Shown one piece after another: positions 10,075 through 18,728 of a stretch of DNA of 30,741 nucleotides. Each line of letters opens with the position of its first letter. Within the stretch, counting starts at the first letter, position 1. The position numbers were made by a program, and so were the translations under genes. This DNA is from Welwitschia mirabilis. Lineage: Eukaryota > Gnetophyta > Gnetopsida > Welwitschiales. The notes below the pieces were generated by a model, which had not been told where the DNA came from, did not search any database, and was given only the letters and a program-made list of their open reading frames with translations. Where the stretch lies: assembly GCA_051453625.1 (NCBI GenBank), contig JBOZIK010000001.1, positions 251,799,060 to 251,829,800 of the forward strand, read 5' to 3'.

Positions 10075-11082
10075 TGTAATAACCCTTAGATTGTTAAATG
10101 AGTAGTGGAATTGATTAATTACATCACAAATCATCAAATGAGGTATTAGGCTCCACAAATCACTAAATGATGTGGTGGAGTAAGAGAATAATGAAAAATA
10201 TTATCAGAAATCCATAAATAACTAAATAATATAGTGGACCCCATTGATCACCAAATGAGGGATTAGAGGGAAATGAAAATATATATATGATGAAAATTTT
10301 ATTGAAGAACTAGTTATTTTTCATATCATTTTCATAAGATCTTATTTGATATTATTGAATCTTACTTAACCATTTTACGAATTGGAATTTCCCAATCTTT
10401 ATATTGAGATATGGATTCTTTAAATCTTTACTTTACCTTACTTAGACCATAATGGGAGCTATGAAATTTTTCATAGTTCTCACTCCATATTTGTTATATA
10501 AGTAGGTGATAAAACTAGATTTTGAATGTCGAGGAGGGCATAGACAAATGGAAATTATCAATTTAGTTTATGTTAAGATATTTATCTTGGAGTTAAGCCT
10601 ATAGTTCTTTTGTGACTCTTAAAATTTTAGTGATGTATTTATTATAGTTTTAAGAATACTTTTTAAACTAGATTATGTGTATTTTTGGTCTTGTAATAAT
10701 AGATGTAATAGATTTTGATTTTAATTATTAAAATTCTCTATATTTTCATTATTAATTTTCCTATAACTTGTTAGGATAGTTTTTAAATTTATAAAAGTAT
10801 CATTATTTCATAATTAGTTTTGAATTAATTATTATTATAGTAGGTTAACTTTAAATTAATAAAAAAAGAAACATTTAATGCATAATATAGGATAGAACCA
10901 TATTAGGGAGAGTTACCATTATTATTATTATAAGAAAGTTATAATATTTTATGAGGATGAGTTACATGGGATAGCTTTTTAAGAAAAGTAACATGCTTTG
11001 GATATAAAAAAATTGGGTGTTATAATTTCCACTTATTTTTAAAAGTAACATTTTTTTTAGTTATGAAATATTGGGTGTTACA
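10075..11082 (+). mobile_element. Possible solo LTR of a Ty3-gypsy (Tekay/Del-like) element
   Basis: The left end reads TGTAATAACCC and the right end GGGTGTTACA, a decayed version of the TGTAACACCC...GGGTGTTACA termini typical of many plant Ty3-gypsy LTRs. The interior has an agaccata...ctatgaa block (10444) and a GTCGAGGAGGGC string (10528) of the kind seen in such LTRs. No PBS, gag or pol follows, so a solo LTR is the simplest reading. The flanking 5-mers (TGAAA and ATTTC) do not form a target-site duplication, and a second GGGTGTTATA at 11014 gives an alternative end. Confidence 0.35.
10125..10270 (+). repeat. 29-bp tandem array, about five units
   Basis: Units start at about 10125, 10154, 10183, 10213 and 10242. 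Consensus is CAYAAATCACYAAATGAKGTRGTGGASYC. Units 1, 2 and 5 are the clearest and unit 3 is badly decayed. The CAAATGA core recurs at 10136, 10165, (10194), 10224 and 10253. Related but out-of-register cores lie at 10059 and 10096. The array is in the 5' (U3-like) part of the presumed LTR. Confidence 0.75.
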
Positions 11083-11115
11083 ATTTCAAATTATTTTAGA
11101 AGGTAATATTTTTTT
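10985..11115 (+). repeat. 57-bp tandem repeat carrying GGGTGTTAYA
   Basis: AAAAGTAACAT recurs at 10985, 11041 and (as GAAGGTAATAT) 11098. The first two copies each continue into ATTGGGTGTTAYAATTTC followed by TTATTTT. Spacing is about 57 bp. It duplicates what looks like the 3' terminus of a gypsy LTR. Confidence 0.65.
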
Positions 11116-12826
11116 GATTAAGAAAATTTTATTGTTAAATTTTTCTATCAAATCTTAGTGAATTTGAGTTGAAGCTTGGAAGCTCTTGGAACTTAGATCT
11201 TCAAAAGTTTTCAATCTTCATCCTAATTTTGGGTATGTTTTTTGATCTAGTTTATGTCTTGTTAGGTTCTTATATTACTTATTTTCTTATATTTCCTTTA
11301 TATTTCATATTGCTTGCATTTTCAATGCCTTATTTGACATATTACATTTTGATTTAAGCTTGTGAGTTTTTCTTAGAATTATTTCTTCTCATTTGACTTA
11401 AGTTTTATGATCCTTTATTAACTTGTTTTGATAAACGCTAGATTACTAAACATTTTCTTAAAGAGTAGAGGGAGTATATGGATCTATTTACGTATGCTTA
11501 TCAAAAGTACATTAAAGTACATCAAGAGAGTAAAAGGAGTAAATTAGTCCTCTTTGAATATGTGTGCATCTAGATTTCTATGATTTATTTAAGGTCTTGA
11601 TCATATTTGGTTTACTTGAGAATCCTTATTGTGTTTGCTTAACTTGACTCCCCTCCTTTTACCTCCCCCTAAAACCACTTACCTAAGCCTTGTCATAGAC
11701 CATACTAGGAACTATGAAGGTTATAAGACTTATTCCATGCTTGCATATGCAGGATCTACTATGACGAAAACCTGGGGATGAGATAGCTATTGAAGTTTGA
11801 ATAGAATGTTATTTTCATTCTTGATGTTTATATGCATGAATTTAAAGGACTTGAATGTCTTAGTTAACTTGTATTAGTTTTGTGAATAGAGATTTGTACT
11901 TAGATTTACTTTTAAGGATACGTACATACTTTTATAATTATCTTTTTTTCTTGAAAGATTTTGAATGTTTAATTATTTGTAATGTGAGAATTACATTTAA
12001 TAAATTGTACTATTTATATTCTTAAATTTAATAATCAATAGCTATTATCAATTAGAGTAAATAATTTTCTTAGTATTTAGTTATAAGGTTTTGAAAGTAC
12101 AAATTCATTTGTTTATCATTTTCTGAAAGAACTAAGACATAATATAGGAGGATATTTAGCATAAAATTTCATACATTATAGGGAGGGAATAATATTTTAT
12201 AACATAATTGCATAAAAGCTATAAATAATTTCCTAATGTAATATCACATCATTCTAATAAAAAGGAAGATCATATAGAATAGCAAGAATAAAGAGCTTAC
12301 TTTGAAAGATTAATAAGTCCTTAATAGTTGAAGATTAATGAAGATCCAAGCTCAAGAGCTTCTTAGCTCTAAGCTTCCAAGCTTCAAGATCTACAAGTAA
12401 CATAATGAAAGTAATAGAGAGTTAAAGGAAAGATAAAATTCACTTGTATGAAACAAAAATAAAGTATCTCCTTTTACAAATGAGGAAAGTATTTTTATAT
12501 ATAGATAAAGAAATACACATTACTTAAGATCACATGATTTAGCGTTGATAAGTGTGATGAGTAATAAGTAACATTGGAGTACAAAAAGAGATCATATTTA
12601 TGACTTACACACCTAACTAGGATGAGTAATCTTCTTAATTTAATTAGCAAGGTTAATTACATGAATCATTTCCTCATGCTAAATTTTTTTTAAATCCTTC
12701 ATAGGCTCATAAGTAAATTTAATTCATCTAGGACATGAATTAAAAGAATAAATGTAGAAATCTTAAAATTATCATATGGCAGAATGTGACAAAATTTTCA
12801 ATTCTAATTAATAAAGCAATAACTAT
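11116..12826. other. LTR-like fragments on both strands, no coding relic
   Basis: The plus strand carries GAAGCTTGGAAGCT at about 11171. The minus strand carries the same string at about 12377-12390, followed on that strand by GGATCTTCAT-type sequence, with a TATATAAA box upstream (plus-strand 12495-12507). A block at 11697-11718 matches 10444-10465 at 19 of 22 bases. These look like pieces of gypsy LTRs in both orientations. The 62-codon frame at 11169-11357 is hydrophobic with no motif and is not called. Confidence 0.35.
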
Positions 12827-14178
12827 TAAGGATTGATTTAAACTCAAAAGGAAGTGGTGAATTAGGTCTACTAAATAAAATTTAAACCAAACGAAAAAAT
12901 AAAAATGGATAATGAAAAACCTTATTTAGATGACATGGTCTCCTAACTTGGGTATGTTCACACACAAAGGGTAGCTTCTATTCACAACTCTAGATGTTCT
13001 TGACCTATAAGAAATAGTGTTTTTGTGGCATAGCATTAATCTTATAATAAGTAAGAGTCTTCTTCGAGGTATCACTCTCTTCCTATTAAGGGAATAGTGT
13101 TTTTCATAGATGCATCATGAACTTTTATAAGAATGAGAATATTCTCACAAGAAAACACTCTCTTCCTTACAAGGGAATAATGGTTTTCTGGCTAACCAAT
13201 AATCTTATATTTAACAAGTGCCTAAAAGTGCAATAACTAATGCACACCATATAAGGATTACCTTAAAAGTATTTAATATTTTAAGAAATGGACTCTACAA
13301 TAATATGAATAATAAGATAGTTCATAATGAAATAACCAAAGATGCAATACAACAAGTAGCCTAAATATGTTTTGATGAAGACTTAAAATTCTTGAAGTTA
13401 TTATAGCCATGATAAGTTATGAATGAGGAAGATGATAAAAATAAAGATCTAAGTTCAAGAGATAAAGCAATGTTAGATTCTTGCTGATGAATCCTTTAAT
13501 TCCTTTATCAGAGATTTCCTTGACTCATTCTTACTAAGATCTATAAATCCCTTGATTCACTGAAGTACCAAAAGTTCTTCTTTGGTTTATGACATTAATG
13601 ATTTATAATGATGAGAAAGATCTAGCTATTTGAGCTTGAAATCTAGTCATTTAATCTTATAACCATTATGCAATGAATAGCTAACATCTATACTTCATCA
13701 TGTAAACTTCATTTTAATCAACATGAACCTTGGGTAGAAATGTCTTGAATTTTATAGATGTCTACTTTGTAGACATCTGCACTAGATGTCTTGAGTCAAC
13801 TTATGTATATTTTGATGAATTTTATACTATAGTACCCTTGGGCCTTTATGATCATGAATCTACTATGTACATGTTGATTTCTTACCTAAAATATAAGATA
13901 TTAGTCAAAAATGAATTGAATCTATTACCTATTTTAGCTTAGTACATTTCAAACATCTTTACTTTTCTATACATCTTTACTTAAGATGTCTTCAATTTCT
14001 TAGACATCTTTAAAGACATAATTTTAGAGTTTAGCATCTGATCCTTTTCATGAGATATTATCTTAGAAGATCCATCATGATCTCTTGCCTTTCAAGGTCT
14101 AATATACTTATAACAACATGTCTATATAAAGACACACAATGTTTGATAAGTGGAATTACAAAATTAGATTTTCCAACA
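12827..14178 (-). repeat. 3' LTR of the minus-strand copia element
   Basis: A 1352-bp sequence colinear with 18729-20051. On the minus strand it begins TGTTGGAAAATC at 14178, the usual start of this class of copia LTR, directly after a polypurine tract. In one 90-bp block (13847-13936 against 19741-19830) I count 15 differences (83% identity), 12 of them transitions. It contains a perfect 10-bp-stem hairpin (13756-13778). A 70-codon antisense frame at 13730-13942 has a partner in the other LTR but is only LTR sequence. Confidence 0.85.
13756..13778. repeat. Perfect palindrome in the LTR (AGATGTCTAC ttt GTAGACATCT)
   Basis: Arms of 10 bp at 13756-13765 and 13769-13778 with a 3-base loop. Further AGATGTCT/AGACATCT words follow at 13784, 13984 and 14002 and, decayed, in the other LTR. 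Palindromic LTR motifs are a known Sirevirus trait. Confidence 0.9.
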
Positions 14179-14196
14179 ATCTTTGCTTTTTGATGA
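14179..14196 (-). other. Polypurine tract next to the 3' LTR
   Basis: The minus strand reads CATCAAAAAGCAAAGAT immediately before the LTR start TGTTGG. This is a decayed form of the CATCAAAAAGGGGGAGAT motif that abuts the 3' LTR in many plant copia elements and primes plus-strand synthesis. Loss of Gs is again consistent with G-to-A decay. Confidence 0.75.
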
Positions 14197-14880
14197 TGTT
14201 CAAATCTTGGCAAGTTTCATTAGTGTAATCTTAACTAATTAATTTAAAATAGATATTTTATTCTAGTGAAATGCAAATTAATTACTAGTTATAATAAACA
14301 TGATATATACCACTTGAAATTAAAAAAATCACTTAGATATATAAATCATTTAAAAAATAAAAATAAGATACATTTTATATTTACTTAAGCAACATTGTAA
14401 CATATATAAAAATGTATGATAAATTAATGTGTTTGTCATTTACCTATGTATATAAAGAGTAAAGCACATAAACATTTAGTAATTAATATACTAGTGACAT
14501 TATGCCATTTTTCAGATCATGGAGTTTAAATGTATATCAATCACTATATGATAACTAATGGAAATTATGCTAGCATCATGTAAAAAGATTAAGATTATCA
14601 AATCATCAAAATAGTACATATGCAAAAGTGTGCAAATGAAAGCATAAGATAAGAATGACAAATGTGCCAAATACAATACATGAAATAACAAGCATGATAT
14701 AAAAATAAAATATTTAACAACATGAATGTGTGCCAAAATGATAAGAAGGAATCATCAATACAACTAATGACACTCTTGAACCCAATTTAAGACCTCATAA
14801 TCAAGATCTCCAATCCTAACAGAGTGTCCTTATCTTGAAAACTAAAGTATTAAATTGATATACCACTAATTTACCATGTA
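14197..14880 (-). other. Non-coding 3' region between ORF2 and the 3' LTR
   Basis: Lies between the two polypurine tracts. The 74-codon minus-strand frame at 14512-14736 is hydrophobic and His/Tyr-rich with no motif. It sits after the ORF2 stop and PPT, so I read it as chance. Confidence 0.5.
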
Positions 14881-14895
14881 TTTCTTCCCCTTGTT
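14881..14895 (-). other. Upstream (second) polypurine tract
   Basis: The minus strand reads AACAAGGGGAAGAAA about 20 bases after the ORF2 stop. More than one PPT upstream of the 3' LTR is a recognised Sirevirus feature. Confidence 0.55.
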
Positions 14896-14913
14896 AGACA
14901 TCAACAGAAGGCT

Positions 14914-16021
14914 CTAATTAATGAGATCTAAATCACCCATGTAGTGGTCATCTTAGTCTTCTTCATCACTATCATTGCTATTATGGGTGATGGAAATGGA
15001 CTATGTATAAGATAACGAGGAAGTAGTTGATGATGTATGCCTATTCCTAGAGGGGTGTTGTGATGTCTCACCAAGGACTTTAAAGATCTATCTTCTTATA
15101 CATTGATACTTCTGAGAAGTAATAGAATTCTAAAAGAAGTTGGCAGTGGTAGTCTCTTTAAAGGTGATTGGAAGGTAAATAGATGAGATTAATTCAATAA
15201 GAATGAACTCTATATGTAAAGATGAAGGTAATGATGGATGAAATGGAGGTGGAGAAGGTACATAAGGTGATAAAGAGGGTCTAGGTAATGATGGTGATTG
15301 TGAAGATCTATAGAATAAAATCTTACAACAAGGATGACAAAAGATAAGCAGTGAAGCATTTAAAATTGTATGAATAAGCAATATACAATGAAGTTATACA
15401 TAGATTTATAATATCTATAACTTCCTTCTCTAATTAAAATGTTGTAAAAAGCTATTAAATCAAGAAAAGAGGCATTGGGCATCATATCCTTTCTCTCAAT
15501 GTACTTAACAAAGTTCATTATACTATTGTTAAAAATAACAATTCTCATTTGGCTCCTAGACACATTAACAATTTTGGAACTAAAAATCTCTATGAATGAA
15601 TTATTGTAAAATTGAGGGAAATTGGTATCATCTCTACAAAGTAAAAAATTAATAAAACTTAGAACAATAAGAAAATTGGTACTTTTAACATATGTTTAAA
15701 ATGCACTAGTTTTGTTATCAATTTCATGAATATTTATGTAGAATTCTCTTATCACTGGATCAAGAACAAGCTAAACTAGTTAGATAGTCATCTCTCATCC
15801 AAGTTAAATAAAATAGCTCATGATCTGATCTTTGTGTTTCTTCTAAAAACTAAGTGTTTTTTCTATAATAATGAAGTTTGTTGACCATGCCTAAATCTCC
15901 TTTTAGCTGCCAATCTCCTTTCAGCTGCCTCATGATAAAACTGAGGCTCATACTATGCTGTGGATTACTTTGAAGCTTGTTCTTCATCTTTGGAGGTTCT
16001 TGCTACCTTTTTTCTTATCAT
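14914..16021 (-). pseudogene. ORF2: decayed env-position ORF, plant-transposon-protein-like
   Basis: Starts at ATG 16021 with MIRKKVARTSKDEEQ. The next part (PQFYHEAAERRLAAKRRF) is followed by a decayed stretch with frameshifts, then IREFYINIHEIDNKTSAF, then an unbroken frame from about 15690 to 15360 containing NFLIVLSFINFLLCRDDTNF, a run NFVKYIERKDMMPNASF (from 15515) and IAFYNILIREGS. After another shift come a proline/serine-rich part (frame at 15381-15130) and an acidic SNDSDEED-like tail ending at a TAA/TAG near 14914. The order FYxNIHE, FSxxxINxLL, NFxxxxxxxMMPxAS, xxYNIL resembles the plant retroelement ORF family annotated as putative plant transposon protein. Function is unknown. 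It lies between pol and the PPT, the place of the env-like ORF in Sireviruses. A colinear paralogue is at 27301 on the plus strand. Confidence 0.65.
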
Positions 16022-16320
16022 ATTTATGAAATATAATAAAACACTAATAAAAGATAGACTAAAATGAAAGAAACTATGGAAAAATATGCACCTATTTAAG
16101 AAAATCCTCTATTCTTATTCATTATTGAGACGTCTCACAAATTCAAGGCATCTAGCTAGACAAATCTAAGAAAAATAAAGTCTCAAAAATTACATGAGAG
16201 TAACACATGTTAAGAAGAGATTTGAAAATAAGATTTTGTGGTCCTTTTGGCTGTTAAAAAGAGTTAAAACCCTAACTTTTATGCATTCTTTTTTCTTTTT
16301 GTAATAGTATAGTCTCAAGA
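16022..16320 (-). other. Leader upstream of ORF2, shared with the second copy
   Basis: The minus strand reads CTATACTATTA, then a TTAGGGTTTTAA-type string, then CTTATTTTCAAATCTC, ending at the ORF2 ATG. The plus-strand region 27012-27300 before the other ORF2 has the same order of words (ATACTATTA, CTAGGGTTTGACCC, CTCATTTTCAAGTCTC). Conservation of a non-coding leader suggests an untranslated region or internal promoter for ORF2. Confidence 0.6.
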
Positions 16321-16560
16321 TGTTGTAAATGCAAAAAGTAGATGTTTACACATTTCAATACATCTACTATTAAAAAGTTTTAATACATTTTATTGCTACT
16401 AATATGTCTACAAAAAGTAAGATGTCTAATTTGAATAATTAAAATGATGTAGTTGTCCTTACAAAACATTTGGAAAAGTCAAGATTTTTGATTCTAAGAT
16501 GTCTATAAATTTCAAGACATCTTCAGTAGAGATGTCTATAAAACTAAAAATGTCTATAAC
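16320..16560. repeat. Cluster of AGATGTCT/AGACATCT palindromes, LTR-like
   Basis: Several copies of AGATGTCTA and its complement within 240 bp. The minus strand of 16494-16560 aligns well with the plus strand of the LTR at 13950-14020, so the LTR-like piece would lie in the opposite orientation to the enclosing element. Because the motif is palindromic the orientation is uncertain. A similar cluster precedes the plus-strand ORF2 (26741-26905). Confidence 0.6.
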
Positions 16561-16817
16561 AGAAACTTTAAGTTTTCAAAAAGAATCTACAACTATTTAT
16601 AATCATAATAATAATAACACTTTAAATAGCTAAATATCACATACATAATTTAAATTTTAACTATACAAACTACATATAACCATAATATTAACTCATAAGA
16701 TAAATTCAATGGAGTTGAAATGTTAAGGATGTTACTTATTTACTTATCTAATTGGGCAAAGCTCAATCTCCAAGTTCCTACATGAATTAATGTATCCTCC
16801 AATGCCTCAAGATTTTC
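16561..16817 (-). other. Junction region, nothing recognised
   Basis: AT-rich sequence between the last readable pol codons and the palindrome cluster. Protease, integrase, reverse transcriptase and RNase H should lie in the pol interval but are absent, so a deletion of several kilobases ends in or near here. Confidence 0.4.
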
Positions 16818-18676
16818 TATTTTTTTTGAGAATTTGATCTTTGTTTCATTGGATTATGACATAATCATTGTGCCTTAATTCATTGCATATGTGATAAGCA
16901 TGATTCTTATCTATTCTAAGATCTGATTTAACTTTAGGTACCTAAAATTTCCTTAGTTTGTTCTACACAAAATGATGTACTAATATACTATGCCTCTTGT
17001 CATTATTAGTGTAGCACCTATCTTTTAATTTTATTAATCATCTATATTGATAATGACCTTTATAATAAAAATAATAGAAAATTATGTTATTTGTATATGA
17101 TAAGTGCTCATACGTTGGCTTATAATTCCATCTTTCGAATAGAGGAGCTGGAGTGGTAGTTGTTGCCTTATTATATTCCAACCCTCTCTTATCTTTTAGA
17201 CTCTTCCTTTTTTCAAATATGATATTTAAAGTTTCTTTGCTTGAGTAAATTTTTTAAGATTTTTCTTTAAATCTAAAGGTTCCTATCTTACATTCTCCAA
17301 AACACATGTTAGTCTATAAATCTCAGCTTTAAGAACTAAGCTTTTAGTGGATAATTTATTGCAAGTATTATTTTTGCATTCATATTTATTTTCATAAATA
17401 TTGAAAAACATTTTCATGTTTGTATATAACTTTTGCAAATTAATAAACTCTTTATAAATTAAATCATATTTTTATTGAATAGTTATACATGTGTCATCCT
17501 TAGTATATAAATCATATTCATCTTTTGAATCATTGTTTTCATCTTTAGTTTGAGTTGTAGCCATGTAAGAAGAATGTTTTTCACATTATTTAATGATTTC
17601 CTTCCCTTCTTGCCCCCCTCCTCCAAAGCTACATCATCTTCATCTCATCTAATAAAGAATGGTTTCTTCCTTTTGAACTCCTTCTTTTATTCATCTTTCT
17701 ATAATCTATTAGTAATAGGACATTCCAAGGAAATATGTCCTCTACCTTCACATATCCATTGAGATATTTTGAAAGGATTTGATAAAAAAGAATTAGCAAA
17801 TGATTTACCTTTATCCTTACCATTTGATTGAAATCTAGATGATCTTGTAAGCTTATCTCTTATATTATACTTATGTGAAAGTAGTCTTTTTACTCTTTAT
17901 GCGATGAAGGATGGTTCCTCTTCTTCATCCTCAAAATCATCTTCTTCATGATCTTCCTTTATATTTTCTTTTGATCTCTAAATTTTCTTTGGCTTGTCTT
18001 AAGTGCAATGGGTTTTTCCTTTAATGATCCATCTTGTATGAGGTTCATTTAATATGTTGTAAGTGCACTTTGTAGTTTTTATATCTTCATAGTATTGAAA
18101 TCTCTATATTATTTTATGGTTGTAGTCTTAGGCCTATAATTAGAGGTTAGTGATCTAAAAACATTTTGTATTGACTTTTCTTCTATAATATCCTCTCTAA
18201 TGTCATGTATTGCATTCACAATGTTTGCAACTTGGGAAAGTACTCATGAGATCTCTCCCCTTGATTGATTTTTAAAATTTCAAATTGGTTTATCCAAATT
18301 AGCAACTTATATTATTTCACAATGGAAGTACTTTCATATATTCTAATTAGAACATTCAAATTTCGTATGCTATCTTTCAACCTACTATTCTATTAAACTC
18401 TTTTATAGATAAAGTAGCATGAACAACCTTTTTAGCTTTAAGGTCATACATCAATGCACCTTTTTCTCTATTTCTATAGTCTTTCCTTTTCTTGTTTTGA
18501 GTAGTTGTATTACTTGTAGCATTGGTAATGATTTCTATAGTATTCATGTAACCTTCTTCTATGCTCTACCATACTTGAAACTTAAAAGATTGAAAGTACA
18601 ATTGCATCCTCATCTTCCAATAGGCATAGTTTATTCCATCGAAGAGCAGAGGCCTAATAGATGGCATCCCTTTCAT
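16818..18676 (-). pseudogene. gag: Ty1-copia gag and start of pol, decayed
   Basis: Starts at ATG 18676, 37 bases after the PBS. The N-terminus reads MKGMPSIRPLLFDG then NYAYWKMRM (18608-18646), the standard opening of plant copia gag. Frame-shifted pieces continue through SHEYFPKLQTIVNAIHDI, FRSLTSNYRPKTTTIK (about 18113-18160), an acidic EDDFEDEEEE run and SNGKDKGKSFANSF. The first zinc knuckle (17717-17760) reads ICEGRGHISLECP; its last His and Cys remain but the first Cys is lost. An acidic linker and LVLKAEIYRLT follow, then a second knuckle-like GHYQYR (about 17040-17060), where flanking Cys are changed, and LIKLKDRCYTNN. The frame dies at about 16818, before the protease. Gag forms the virus-like particle and the knuckles bind RNA. 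Many stops: non-functional. Confidence 0.85.
17717..17762 (-). other. First gag zinc knuckle (CCHC), one Cys lost
   Basis: The minus strand encodes QWICEGRGHISLECP. C-x4-H-x4-C spacing is intact, but the position three residues before the retained Cys is Gln instead of Cys. Confidence 0.75.
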
Positions 18677-18712
18677 ACTTCACTCAAGGAAGTTACTTCT
18701 TTTAATGAGTGT

Positions 18713-18726
18713 CCACTCTAATATTA
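18713..18726 (-). other. Decayed tRNA-iMet primer binding site
   Basis: The minus strand reads TAATATTAGAGTGG. Compared with TGGTATCAGAGCGG it differs at four places, two G-to-A and two C-to-T, and it begins two bases after the LTR end (TTCA, then AG). This is the expected place and sequence for a plant copia PBS after cytosine deamination on both strands. Confidence 0.75.
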
Positions 18727-18728
18727 CT

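Noticed and set aside
13730-13942. 70-codon plus-strand ORF with a conserved partner at 19555-19836 (shared YDHEST...KILVKNEL)
   Set aside because: Both frames lie antisense inside the two LTRs of one element, so their similarity is LTR homology. Differences are spread over codon positions with no sign of coding constraint.
14512-14736. 74-codon minus-strand ORF that could be a membrane protein of the element
   Set aside because: It lies after the ORF2 stop and the upstream polypurine tract, where these elements are non-coding, and its hydrophobicity reflects T-rich codons.
17629-17823. 64-codon minus-strand ORF (MVRIKVNHLL...)
   Set aside because: Out of frame with the gag zinc knuckle in the same place; the true gag frame is an adjacent one with stops.
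18419-18721. 100-codon plus-strand ORF, the longest open frame in the window
   Set aside because: It is antisense to the N-terminus of the decayed copia gag, which explains the sequence on the minus strand.
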